This document shows positions 40,423-48,866 of a stretch of DNA of 64,000 bases, piece by piece. This DNA comes from JAUVKT01 sp964634565 (GTDB lineage Bacteria > Bacteroidota > Bacteroidia > Bacteroidales > VadinHA17): positions 1-64,000 of the forward strand of contig CAZWLP010000002.1 of NCBI GenBank assembly GCA_964634565.1. Direction: 5' to 3'. Within the stretch, counting starts at the first letter, position 1. Each line of letters opens with the position of its first letter. The notes under the pieces were generated by a model. The model did no database searches. It had not been told where the DNA came from and saw only the letters and a list, made by a program, of their open reading frames with translations. A program made the translations under genes and the position numbers.

Positions 40423-40430
40423 CAAATATA
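40423..40430 (-). promoter_or_regulatory. Putative -7 promoter element almost at the glycoside-hydrolase-like start
   Basis: Minus-strand TATATTTG, an exact TAnnTTTG match, ends eight bases before the ATG at 40412-40414, implying a leader of a few bases. Confidence 0.5.
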
Positions 40431-40505
40431 TAAAAATGAGTGTTTAAGAACAGGATAATATTAAATGATTACCGCGATAGGTTCGTATAGATAGTCTAAA
40501 TAGTA

Positions 40506-40513
40506 TATATTTG
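40506..40513 (+). promoter_or_regulatory. Putative -7 promoter element for the YciI gene
   Basis: TATATTTG, an exact TAnnTTTG match, lies 40 bp before the YciI ATG at 40554. Confidence 0.5.
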
Positions 40514-40553
40514 AAATAGAAGGGGAAGATTCACATTTAAAATAATTATTATA

Positions 40554-40841
40554 ATGCAGTTTATACTTAGCGGATATGACGGTAACGATAGCGAAGCCGT
40601 TAACAGGAGAATGATGGCCAGGGAGCAACATCTTCAAAATGCGCTTAAATTAAAAGAAAAGGGTAACTTTATTTGGGGAGGTGCACTGCTCGATTCTAAT
40701 GGAATAATGAAAGGCTCTGTTGTGGTATATGAGTATGAAACCAGGGATGATCTTGATAAGATGCTTAAAACAGAGCCCTATGTTACCGGCGGCGTATGGA
40801 AACGTATAGAAATAGAAAAATTTAAACTGGCAGATATATAA
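40554..40841 (+). CDS. YciI family protein
   Basis: A 95-residue YciI/dimeric alpha-beta barrel protein. MQFILSGYDGNDSEAVNRRM at the start is the first strand and loop, followed by REQHLQNALKLKEKGNFIWG (the RxxHL motif that supplies the putative active-site His), and the second half VVVYEYETRDDLDKMLKTEP with ITGGVW-like PYVTGGVWKRIEIEKF. Function in Bacteroidota is unknown; homologues degrade chlorinated aromatics or appear with sigma factors. It has its own promoter and is followed 68 bp later by the M16 peptidase. Confidence 0.88.
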   Translation: MQFILSGYDGNDSEAVNRRMMAREQHLQNALKLKEKGNFIWGGALLDSNGIMKGSVVVYEYETRDDLDKMLKTEPYVTGGVWKRIEIEKFKLADI

Positions 40842-40909
40842 AAACTAATATAGTCAGGCCAGCATAAAGAGAGACGATATTCTAATAAAAAACATTCAAA
40901 AATCCAGGT

Positions 40910-43717
40910 ATGAGAAAAGAACTATTTATTTTATTTGTAACAGCAGCTGTTTTGTTTGTTTCGTGTAATGCGGATCAGAAAAACGGAGAACTAAAGATAG
41001 AGTACGAAAAGTATCTTCTTGATAATGGCTTAAATGTTATTTTGCACAAGGATGCATCCGATCCAATTGTTGCCGTTGCAATACAGTATCATGTTGGCTC
41101 AAGCAGAGAGGAAGTAGGCAAAACCGGCTTTGCACACCTTTTTGAGCATATGATGTTTCAGGAATCTGAAAATGTCGGACAGGATCAGTTTTTTAAACTT
41201 ATCCAGGGGTCTGGTGGAACCTTAAACGGAGGAACCAGTAACGACGGTACTATATATTATGAAGTAGTACCAAAGAATGCTCTTGAAATGGTTCTGTGGC
41301 TTGAGTCTGACAGGATGGGCTATCTTGAAAACACAGTTACGGCTTCTGCTTTTGCAAATCAGCAAAATGTTGTTCAGAATGAGAAAAGACAAAATTACGA
41401 CAACAGGCCATATGGTCATACCGGTGGTGTAATCGACAGTCATTTGTTTCCAGAAGGGCACCCATATTCATGGCAGGTTATCGGAAAAATGGAAGACCTG
41501 TTTAATGCAACTATCGACGATGTAAAAGAATTTCACGGCAGGTATTATGTGCCAAATAATGCAACCCTTACTCTTGCCGGGGATTTTGATACCGATGAGG
41601 CAAAGGCGTTGATAGAAAAATATTTTGGTGAAATACCTGGCGGCGAGACCGTAGTAGATATGGAACCAATGCCGGTGAGCCTAGAAAAAACCGTAAAATT
41701 ATACCATGAAGATAATTTTGCCCGCACAGCTGCACTTACAATGGTCTGGCCAACGCCGGAACAATATAACCCTGATGCATATGCGCTTAATTTTCTTGGC
41801 CAGATATTGAGCCAGGGCAAAAAAGCACCGCTTTACAGGGTTCTGGTAAAAGATAAAAAGCTTACCTCAAGTGCAAGAGCATCTAACAGACCCTCAGAGC
41901 TGGCAGGAAAGTTTACCGTATCTGTTAATGCCTTTCCGGGAGTATCTCTCTCTGAAGTTGAAAAGGCAATTGAGGAAGCGTTCGCATTATTCGAGGAAGA
42001 GGGAATTAGTGAAACAGATCTTGAAAGGATTAAGGCCGGACAGGAAACCTCGTTCTACAATGGTATTAGTTCAGTTCTCGGCAAGTCTTTCCAGCTGGCA
42101 CGGTACAACGAATTTGCCGGAGACCCGGGATTTGTTACAACAGACCTGGCAAACAGACAGGCTGTAACTATTGAAGATATTATCAGGGTATACGAAAAGT
42201 ATATTAAAGGTATGCCCTTTGTCAGTACAAGTTTTGTTCCTAAAGGATCATTAAGCCTTGTAGCCGAAGGATCCGTTGACGCCGGCATAGTTGAAGAAAA
42301 TGTCCTTGAGGCAACAGAGGTCGACCAATCACTTTTCGGTAAAGACGAAGAAATCGCAAAAACAGAAACATCCTTTGATCGTTCAGTACAACCCGAAATA
42401 GGACCCAACCCGGAAGTAACATTGCCGGAAATATGGACGACAGAATTAGATAATGGAATAGGAATATGGGGAATTAAACAATCTGAGGTGCCCCTGGTTC
42501 AATATTCTCTTGTTATCGATGGCGGACATATGCTTGAAGATATTGATAAGTCAGGTACAGCAAGCCTGATGGCTCAGTTAATGAACGAGGGAACAGCAAA
42601 TAAAACACCCGAAGAACTCGAAGAGGAAATACAGCTTCTGGGATCAAGTATAAGTATACGAGGAGGAAGCGAGTCAATAAGTATCTCGGTAAATACTCTT
42701 GCAAGAAACTTTGAAAAAACAGTAGAGCTTGTCAGGGAAATGTTGATGGAGCCCCGTTGGGATGAAGAAGAATTCGGACTTATAAAAGACAGAACAATAA
42801 ATAGTTTTACAAGGAATAAAGCAAACCCGGGCTATATGGCAGCCATAACACTCGATAAGCTTATGTACGGCGAAGATAATATTCTTGCCGTGCCCTCCGG
42901 GGGAACAGAAGAAACAGTAAGCGGACTTAAGATGGAAGATCTGAAGGACTATTATCAGAAATATATTATTCCATCGGCAGCCAGGCTTATTGTGGCTGGC
43001 GATATTGATAAGGACCGTGTACTTGCAGCTTTTGCCGGCATTGAGGCTGAATGGGAGCCCGGAGATATTGAGTCGCCCGAGATTTTTATCCCTGAAAATC
43101 CGGCAAAATCTAAAATATATTTTATTGATTTCCCCGGGGCAAAACAATCAGTTATACAGATAGGCAATATTGCTGTACCAAGATCAGATCCGGATTATTA
43201 TCCCGCGACAGTTGTAAATTATAAACTGGGAGGATCATTCAATGGTGTAGTAAATCTGATCTTAAGGGAAGAAAAAGGATTTACATATGGCGCAAGAACG
43301 GGATTTTCGGGAGGTAAATATTCAGGGGAGTTCTCTGCCAGCTCAAGTGTAAGAACAACAGCAACCCTTGAATCGGTGCAGATCTTTAAAGAAGAGATGG
43401 AGAAATACAGGGAGGGAATAAGTATTGAAGATCTTAATTTTACCAGGGATGCATTGTTAAAATCTAATGCACGCGGATTTGAGACCCTCGGCTCACTTCT
43501 GGGCATGCTTAATAATATCAGTTCTTATAATTTGCCCTTTGACTATATAAAACAAGAGGAGAAGTTTGTTAAGAACTTAAGCATTGAGCAGCATAATGAG
43601 CTTGTCAGAAAATTAATAGATCCATCAAGGATGTATTATGTTATTGCAGGTGATGCTGAAACGCAGATGGAGGGACTTAAAAAAGTTGGATTTGGAGACC
43701 CTGTATTGATAAAATAG
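40910..43717 (+). CDS. M16 family (pitrilysin-type) metallopeptidase, two-domain lipoprotein
   Basis: A 935-residue protein with a lipoprotein signal (FVTAAVLFVSCNADQKNG; Cys near 19). The first half has the inverted zinc motif HLFEHMMFQ (HxxEH, about 77-85), and NEKRQNYDNRPYG downstream with the Glu ligand. The second half (NGIGIWGIKQSEVPLVQYSL, about 515-534) is a non-catalytic M16 copy. The two halves make a clamp that degrades or imports small peptides, on the outer envelope here. The gene stands alone with its own terminator. Confidence 0.93.
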   Translation: MRKELFILFVTAAVLFVSCNADQKNGELKIEYEKYLLDNGLNVILHKDASDPIVAVAIQYHVGSSREEVGKTGFAHLFEHMMFQESENVGQDQFFKLIQGSGGTLNGGTSNDGTIYYEVVPKNALEMVLWLESDRMGYLENTVTASAFANQQNVVQNEKRQNYDNRPYGHTGGVIDSHLFPEGHPYSWQVIGKMEDLFNATIDDVKEFHGRYYVPNNATLTLAGDFDTDEAKALIEKYFGEIPGGETVVDMEPMPVSLEKTVKLYHEDNFARTAALTMVWPTPEQYNPDAYALNFLGQILSQGKKAPLYRVLVKDKKLTSSARASNRPSELAGKFTVSVNAFPGVSLSEVEKAIEEAFALFEEEGISETDLERIKAGQETSFYNGISSVLGKSFQLARYNEFAGDPGFVTTDLANRQAVTIEDIIRVYEKYIKGMPFVSTSFVPKGSLSLVAEGSVDAGIVEENVLEATEVDQSLFGKDEEIAKTETSFDRSVQPEIGPNPEVTLPEIWTTELDNGIGIWGIKQSEVPLVQYSLVIDGGHMLEDIDKSGTASLMAQLMNEGTANKTPEELEEEIQLLGSSISIRGGSESISISVNTLARNFEKTVELVREMLMEPRWDEEEFGLIKDRTINSFTRNKANPGYMAAITLDKLMYGEDNILAVPSGGTEETVSGLKMEDLKDYYQKYIIPSAARLIVAGDIDKDRVLAAFAGIEAEWEPGDIESPEIFIPENPAKSKIYFIDFPGAKQSVIQIGNIAVPRSDPDYYPATVVNYKLGGSFNGVVNLILREEKGFTYGARTGFSGGKYSGEFSASSSVRTTATLESVQIFKEEMEKYREGISIEDLNFTRDALLKSNARGFETLGSLLGMLNNISSYNLPFDYIKQEEKFVKNLSIEQHNELVRKLIDPSRMYYVIAGDAETQMEGLKKVGFGDPVLIK

Positions 43718-43735
43718 CTAAAGAACCATATATTT

Positions 43736-43763
43736 AAGAGGGTATTTAAGTACCCTCTTTTTT
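43736..43763 (+). terminator. Rho-independent terminator after the M16 peptidase gene
   Basis: AAGAGGGTA and TACCCTCTT form a perfect 9-bp stem around a 6-nt loop, followed by a T-run. It lies 18 bp after the stop at 43717. Confidence 0.85.
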
Positions 43764-43912
43764 ATTAATCAATCAGATTACGCGATACCGAAAAGGCATC
43801 TTTTTTTAAAGGCCGGCTTACTGTGTATTGCAACAGGCCCGGGTTTCTTTTCAGGAGTAATTCACTTTTTCAGTTAATTAATTAAACCGGGAAAGTAAAT
43901 AGTCTTATCTTT

Positions 43913-44491
43913 TTACGGATAAAGCATTCTGCTAATCCACCTGTCACCATCATATAAAAATTCCTGTCTGGTATGAAACCTGTTTTCTCCCTCTTCCCAG
44001 AACTCAAACCTGTCGGGTATAAGCCTGAAGCCTCCCCAGCTGGCAGGTCTTTCCGGAGTGTGATCTTTATAAAATTCGCTGGCCGCGGCCAGCTTTTGCT
44101 TAAAGTGGCTAATGTTCTCTATCGGCCTGCTTTGTTCACTTATAATAGCATTTACTTTGTGACCGTGGTTTCTTGAATTGAAATAGTTATCCGACTCAGC
44201 CCCGCCTGTCTTTTCTACCATGCCTTCAATTCTTATTTGTCGTGCACTATCCGGCCAGTAGAACAGGAGGGAGGCCCTTGGGTTCTCCCCGAGCTGAGTC
44301 CCTTTCGTGCTATTATAATTTGTAAAAAAAACAAATCCCTCGTTATCATAGTGTTTTAGCAGAATTACCCGCGAAGAAACCCTGCCATTTAGCGATGAGC
44401 TTGATAATATAACTGCGTTTGAGTTTTCTTTGCCCGATGAAACAACCGGCAAATACCATAGATTAAATAATTCAAAGGGGTCAGTTTTCAT
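43913..44491 (-). CDS. pdxH: Pyridoxine/pyridoxamine 5'-phosphate oxidase
   Basis: A 192-residue FMN enzyme that oxidises pyridoxine or pyridoxamine phosphate to PLP. NGRVSSRVILLKHYDNEGFV (about 33-52) and FFTNYNSTKGTQLGENPRAS bind FMN, while the C-terminal WGGFRLIPDRFEFWEEGENR (about 149-168) and RLHDR-like end residues bind the substrate phosphate. It is about 20 residues shorter at the N-terminus than the E. coli enzyme, as is usual for the minimal form. Placed between the M16 peptidase and the divergent thioredoxin-like gene. Confidence 0.93.
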   Translation of the reverse strand: MKTDPFELFNLWYLPVVSSGKENSNAVILSSSSLNGRVSSRVILLKHYDNEGFVFFTNYNSTKGTQLGENPRASLLFYWPDSARQIRIEGMVEKTGGAESDNYFNSRNHGHKVNAIISEQSRPIENISHFKQKLAAASEFYKDHTPERPASWGGFRLIPDRFEFWEEGENRFHTRQEFLYDGDRWISRMLYP

Positions 44492-44517
44492 AATTTATAA
44501 TATAAGGATGGATCAGA

Positions 44518-44524
44518 TATTTTG
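44518..44524 (+). promoter_or_regulatory. Possible -7 promoter element for the thioredoxin-fold gene
   Basis: TATTTTG is the one-base-shorter version of TAnnTTTG and lies 51 bp before the ATG at 44576. Confidence 0.3.
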
Positions 44525-44575
44525 CAAACAAATTTTCTTGTTAACTTGTTTAACTAAAAATAATAAAATTCAGAT

Positions 44576-45157
44576 ATGTCATTTACACTTCAACCAGGCG
44601 ATAAGGCTCCTATGTTTAATCTGAAAGCCACAGACGGGAAAGAATACTCGTTAAATAGCTTTGATAATAGTAAATATCTGGTTGTATTTTTTACCTGTAA
44701 TCACTGTCCTTATGTAATTGGTTCCGACGAAAATACCAGAGAGCTTGCAAATCATTTTGCAAAAGACAGTGTTGAATTTGTAGGAATTAATTCAAACAGC
44801 CCAAATACTTATCCAGAAGACGATTTTGATCATATGGTAAAAAGAATGGAAGAACATAGGTTTCCATGGAAATATTTATATGATAGTACGCAGGATGTAG
44901 CTAAAAGATACGGAGCCCTGCGAACACCCCATTTTTATCTTTTTAACGAGAAAAGAGAGCTGGTATATACTGGCAGGGCAGTAGACCATCCAAGGGATGC
45001 AGGGAAGTCCGGATCTTTCGATCTTAAAAGGGCCATCAGCGAATTAATATCAGGCAGCGAGATATCCCTTCCTGTAAGTAACCCCATTGGCTGCAATGTT
45101 AAGTGGGATGGCAAAGATGCGCACTGGATGCCGCCAGATGCATGCGACCTGGTATAA
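44576..45157 (+). CDS. Thioredoxin-fold (AhpC/TSA-type) protein
   Basis: A 193-residue cytosolic thioredoxin-fold protein. LQPGDKAPMFNLKATDGKEY at the N-terminus is typical of AhpC/TSA and TlpA relatives, VVFFTCNHCPYVIGSDENTR (about 38-57) gives a CNHC redox motif, and ALRTPHFYLFNEKRELVYTG contains the cis-proline (RTPH). No signal peptide is present. The protein is likely a thioredoxin-like oxidoreductase or peroxiredoxin-like reductase; its partner is unknown. The LETM1-like gene follows after 34 bp and is probably co-transcribed. Confidence 0.88.
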   Translation: MSFTLQPGDKAPMFNLKATDGKEYSLNSFDNSKYLVVFFTCNHCPYVIGSDENTRELANHFAKDSVEFVGINSNSPNTYPEDDFDHMVKRMEEHRFPWKYLYDSTQDVAKRYGALRTPHFYLFNEKRELVYTGRAVDHPRDAGKSGSFDLKRAISELISGSEISLPVSNPIGCNVKWDGKDAHWMPPDACDLV

Positions 45158-45191
45158 TGCTAATTGTATATATAATCTAGAAAAACGAATT

Positions 45192-45647
45192 ATGTTTGAA
45201 AGAATAGCATACAGGTTAAAATATCGGTATTATATGAGGCGCAGGCTCAGGGGGAGTCAATCATGGAAATATGCCGAAAATACCAGGAAATTAATTAACA
45301 AGACCATTGGAGGTGTTGGTCAGGAGGCCAGAGAGACAGAAGAAATGGCACAGGCGTTTTTCCGTTTACTGGCAAATAAACTTAATCTGAAAAACAGAAA
45401 GGACCCTCCGGGCGAAGAGGAGGTGAAGCAGGCAATTGAGCAGCTGAAAGACGTAGGACGCCTGTCGATATTTGCTACAATATCAATTATACCAGGAGGG
45501 GGCTTCTCTCTTATCGGGCTTGAATTGCTTGCCCGGAAATTCGGTGTTAATACCTTTACTTTTATTCCCTCTTCTTTCAGAAAACAAAATAAAATAAAAG
45601 AAACACCCCTCCCGTCAAAGGAAAAGGCCGATAATAAAATAGTGTAA
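45192..45647 (+). CDS. Small LETM1-like domain protein
   Basis: A 151-residue protein. The N-terminal Arg/Tyr-rich stretch (IAYRLKYRYYMRRRLRGSQ) is followed by a helical region, and IEQLKDVGRLSIFATISIIP with GGGFSLIGLELLARKFGVNT (about 94-133) resembles the LETM1 ribosome-binding-like domain, in which a conserved ILPGGSF-like hydrophobic segment may enter the membrane. The start at 45192 was chosen because earlier in-frame residues overlap the thioredoxin-fold gene and look non-family. LETM1 proteins are known from mitochondria; short prokaryotic forms lack a known function. No signal peptide is present. Confidence 0.55.
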   Translation: MFERIAYRLKYRYYMRRRLRGSQSWKYAENTRKLINKTIGGVGQEARETEEMAQAFFRLLANKLNLKNRKDPPGEEEVKQAIEQLKDVGRLSIFATISIIPGGGFSLIGLELLARKFGVNTFTFIPSSFRKQNKIKETPLPSKEKADNKIV

Positions 45648-45702
45648 AGGCAAACGATCAACATGTTACTACCTGTGCTTTATAGTAAATCATGCAGCAA
45701 TA

Positions 45703-45726
45703 AATTCTTTGTTCTAAAAAAGAATT
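45703..45726. repeat. Perfect 8-bp inverted repeat upstream of the FNR-like gene
   Basis: AATTCTTT and AAAGAATT flank an 8-nt spacer, 39 bp before the FNR-like ATG. It could be an operator or a weak 3' hairpin of the LETM1-like gene. It does not fit the classical FNR box. Confidence 0.3.
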
Positions 45727-45765
45727 ATCACTTTTGTTGTCAGAAGAACAGATCAAAAAAAGGTT

Positions 45766-46470
45766 ATGACAGATATTTTTGATAAAGAAAGCAGAACAAA
45801 CTGTATTGTATGTAATGAGAAATCGTGTGCAGCCGCTGTTCTTAACATGAGCCAATTAGGTATTCTTAACGATAATAGCCGGGAAACTTTTATCCGAAAA
45901 GGTGAAACAATTTTAAAGTCCGGCGCACTGACCTCCCATATTGTCTATTTAAAAACCGGTTTTGTAAAGGAACACGTAGAAGGACCGGGGCAGAAATCAA
46001 AAATTTTGCAGATAATCAAGAAACAATCATATCTCGGACTTCAATCGCTGTTTGGATCTAAAATAAATCATTATTCATATACAGCGCTCGAAGACCTGAA
46101 GGTCTGTTATATCGATATAAAGATTTTTAAAAATTTCCTGAAAGAAAGAGGTTCCTTTGCCCTGGAGGTATTAAGCTATGTAAGCAGGGAGAGTCTGCAA
46201 AAAGATTTTCACCTGATTAACCAGGGACATAAGAAAATGTATGGCAGGTTTGCAGATGTGCTTATTTATCTGTCGGAAGAAATATTTGAGACACGTCAGT
46301 TTGATTTTCTTCTTTCACGCCAGGAGCTGGCTGAGCTGGCAGGTATGTCGAGAGAAAACACGGCAAGGGCCCTTACTCATTTTAAGAATGAGGGAATAAT
46401 ATTAATTGACGGGAAAAATATAGAAATACTAAAAACTGATCTTTTAAAAAAAATCAGCAGGAACGGGTAG
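45766..46470 (+). CDS. Crp/Fnr family regulator with FNR-like cysteine set
   Basis: A 234-residue regulator: cyclic-nucleotide-binding-like domain (IRKGETILKSGALTSHIVYL, about 43-62), long dimer helix and C-terminal HTH (LSRQELAELAGMSRENTARA, about 186-205). Cysteines C13, C16 and C21 (NCIVCNEKSC) plus C114 (DLKVCYID, aligned to E. coli FNR C122) match the four-ligand [4Fe-4S] arrangement of FNR (C-x2-C-x5-C and C122), except for one residue fewer in the last gap. This suggests oxygen or redox sensing. The first helix of recognition carries AGMSRENTARAL. It stands 26 bp before a lipoprotein gene. Confidence 0.88.
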   Translation: MTDIFDKESRTNCIVCNEKSCAAAVLNMSQLGILNDNSRETFIRKGETILKSGALTSHIVYLKTGFVKEHVEGPGQKSKILQIIKKQSYLGLQSLFGSKINHYSYTALEDLKVCYIDIKIFKNFLKERGSFALEVLSYVSRESLQKDFHLINQGHKKMYGRFADVLIYLSEEIFETRQFDFLLSRQELAELAGMSRENTARALTHFKNEGIILIDGKNIEILKTDLLKKISRNG

Positions 46471-46496
46471 ACTTTTATTAACATATGTATAATATC

Positions 46497-46976
46497 ATGA
46501 AAATCAGGCTTGTAATTGTAATTTTATTATTTGGGTTTTTAGCCTCATGTTCGGACAAAGAAAAGGAAAGAGTATATAATTTGTCCGAGGCCGATAAAAA
46601 TGAAATAACAAATACACTTTATAAAACACAGGATGCCTGGAATAGTGGTGATATTGAAGGATTTATGGAGGGATATTGGAAATCCGACAAACTGGTATTT
46701 ACAGGTGTGGAGGGCCCTACCTATGGTTATTATAAAACCCTTGAAAGATATAAAAAAGGATATCCGGACACAGAAACAATGGGGATGCTGAAGTTTACTA
46801 TTAAGGATCTTTATCAGATAGACAGCAAAACAGCCCTGATGATCGGTCGTTTCTATCTTTCCCGGTCCCTTCAGGATATCGATGGCTACTTTACGCTTGT
46901 CTGGCAAAAAACAGACGGTAAATGGCTTATTATAAGCGATCATTCAAGCGGCCAGTTTGTAGGAATCCGTAAATAA
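46497..46976 (+). CDS. SnoaL/DUF4440-like lipoprotein
   Basis: A 159-residue protein starting at the ATG at 46497 (an in-frame ATG at 46485 adds four residues). It has a lipoprotein signal (LVIVILLFGFLASCSDKEKE; Cys near 18) and a nuclear-transport-factor-2/SnoaL-like cone fold: KTQDAWNSGDIEGFMEGYWK (about 40-60) and FTLVWQKTDGKWLIISDHSS (about 133-152), where the closing VWQK..GKWLIISDH strand pattern is typical. Such domains bind small ligands; the ligand here is unknown. Likely transcribed with the FNR-like gene. Confidence 0.82.
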   Translation: MKIRLVIVILLFGFLASCSDKEKERVYNLSEADKNEITNTLYKTQDAWNSGDIEGFMEGYWKSDKLVFTGVEGPTYGYYKTLERYKKGYPDTETMGMLKFTIKDLYQIDSKTALMIGRFYLSRSLQDIDGYFTLVWQKTDGKWLIISDHSSGQFVGIRK

Positions 46977-47082
46977 ATATTTTTATCCTTCAGCCAGACA
47001 GAAAGTAAGATAGTTCCGTCTCGGAAAAGCAGTATAATTATTATCAGAATAGTTATCTTGCAGTTTACCAAGATCACCAGCT

Positions 47083-48858
47083 ATGTTACCATCAAGAACC
47101 TTTGATCTACTTGATCGATTTCGCAATCAGTTTTCTGATAATTGCGCTTTTGCAGCAAAGCGCAACGGAGAGTGGCTTACTTATACAGGAGCTGAATATA
47201 ACGAGATTTCACACCAGTTGTGTTACGGACTTATTAGTCTTGGCCTAAAGAAAGGAGATAAAATAATTACGATCACAAATAATCGCCCGGAGTGGAATTT
47301 TATGGATATGGGCATGTCGATGGCCGGACTGGTACATGTACCGGTCTATACTTCCCTTACTGATGATGAGTATAGTTATATTTTTAATCATTCTGATGCA
47401 AAAATGATAATGGTGTCGGATAAGAAATTTTCTGACCGGCTAAAGCCTGTATGCGACAAACTTAAGAACGAGGTGCATTTTTATTCGTTCGATAAAATAG
47501 ATAATATTAAGAACTGGCTTGATATTGTTAATATCGGGAAAGAAGCCGGCGAAGAGATAAGAACTGAGGCTGAAAAAGTTAAATCGCAAATTACAACAGA
47601 AGACCTGGCTTCAATAATTTATACATCCGGAACAACAGGGGTGGCAAAGGGCGTAATGCTCAGTCATAAAAATCTGGTTCAGAATTTTCTGGCAGCATCA
47701 GAAGTATTTAATCTTAAAACCGGTGATCGCTTTCTGAGTATCCTGCCCCTCTGTCATGTCGGTGGAAGACTCGGTAATTACCAGACACAATATTCAGGGG
47801 CATCGATTTATTACGCAGAAAATATGGGGACCATTGCAATAAATCTGAAAGAAATTAAAGCTACCGGCTTTGATGCCGTCCCCAGAGTACTTGAAAAGAT
47901 TTATGATAATGTACTGGCTAAGGGAAGAGCACTAAAGGGATTTAAAAAGAAGATGTTTTTCTGGGCCGTAAAGCTTGGATTGAAATATCAGCCCTTTGGG
48001 ATAAATGGTGCATGGTATTATTTTAAACTTGGTATAGCCGATAAGATGATCTTCAGTAAATGGAGAGAGGCCCTGGGTGGTCAGGCCCGCATTGTCGGTT
48101 GTGGCGGAGCAAGCCTGCAACCCCGCCTGGAAAGGATTTTTTGGGCATCCGGACTTAAAATACTTAATATGTATGGCCTTACCGAAACATCACCAATAAT
48201 TACAATTAACAGGCAGCATAAAGATCTTTGTATGCTTGGCTCTGTCGGAGCACTTATAGACGGGGTGGAGTTAAAAATAGCAGAGGATGGAGAAATTCTT
48301 TGTCGCGGCCATAATGTTATGATGGGTTATTATAAAGACGATGAGCTTAGCAGGGAGGCGTTTGATAGCGAGGGATGGTTTAAAACAGGTGATGTTGGCA
48401 GACTGGAACAGGATAAATTTTTGATGGTAACAGACAGGAAAAAAGAGATTTTCAAGCTGTCGAGTGGTAAGTTTATTGCCCCTCAGATACTGGAGAATAA
48501 GCTTAAGGAATCTGTGTTTATCGATCAGGCAATGGTGTTTGGAGAACATCAGAAATTTGCCAGCGCCATACTGGTGCCGGATTTTGCCTATCTGAAAAAT
48601 TATAGTAAGGAACATGGAATTGCCGACAACAATGATGGCGAGAGCATGGTTAAAAATATGGATATAGTAAAGGCTATCAGCGATGAGGTGAAGAGAATTA
48701 ACAGATCTCTGGCCGAACACGAAAGAATAATGAAGCCCCAGCTTGTTCACGATATCTGGTCGCCAACAACAGGAGAGCTTTCTGCAAGCCTGAAGCTAAA
48801 ACGTAAATCTGTAGAAGAAAAGTATCGGCAACGGATCGAATCGGTCTATCAAAAATAG
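47083..48858 (+). CDS. Long-chain acyl-CoA ligase (AMP-binding)
   Basis: A 591-residue adenylate-forming enzyme activating fatty acids as acyl-AMP and then acyl-CoA. LASIIYTSGTTGVAKGVMLS (about 175-194) is the P-loop, LNMYGLTETSPIITIN (about 360-375) the acyl motif, and GWFKTGDVGRLEQDKFLMVT (about 424-443) with DRKKEIFKLSSGKFIAPQIL the hinge and C-terminal motif. Length and motifs match FadD/FACL-like long-chain ligases. It begins a three-gene run with a GNAT-like protein (eight bases) and an FAD oxidoreductase (11 bases). Confidence 0.94.
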   Translation: MLPSRTFDLLDRFRNQFSDNCAFAAKRNGEWLTYTGAEYNEISHQLCYGLISLGLKKGDKIITITNNRPEWNFMDMGMSMAGLVHVPVYTSLTDDEYSYIFNHSDAKMIMVSDKKFSDRLKPVCDKLKNEVHFYSFDKIDNIKNWLDIVNIGKEAGEEIRTEAEKVKSQITTEDLASIIYTSGTTGVAKGVMLSHKNLVQNFLAASEVFNLKTGDRFLSILPLCHVGGRLGNYQTQYSGASIYYAENMGTIAINLKEIKATGFDAVPRVLEKIYDNVLAKGRALKGFKKKMFFWAVKLGLKYQPFGINGAWYYFKLGIADKMIFSKWREALGGQARIVGCGGASLQPRLERIFWASGLKILNMYGLTETSPIITINRQHKDLCMLGSVGALIDGVELKIAEDGEILCRGHNVMMGYYKDDELSREAFDSEGWFKTGDVGRLEQDKFLMVTDRKKEIFKLSSGKFIAPQILENKLKESVFIDQAMVFGEHQKFASAILVPDFAYLKNYSKEHGIADNNDGESMVKNMDIVKAISDEVKRINRSLAEHERIMKPQLVHDIWSPTTGELSASLKLKRKSVEEKYRQRIESVYQK

Positions 48859-48866
48859 TATTGTAA

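Noticed and set aside
42674..43147. Minus-strand frame of about 157 codons inside the M16 peptidase gene
   Set aside because: Antisense to a strong protease gene; Cys- and Phe-rich peptide with no family resemblance.
45703..45726. FNR-box upstream of the FNR-like regulator
   Set aside because: The inverted repeat AATTCTTT/AAAGAATT does not fit TTGATnnnnATCAA, so it is listed only as an unexplained palindrome.
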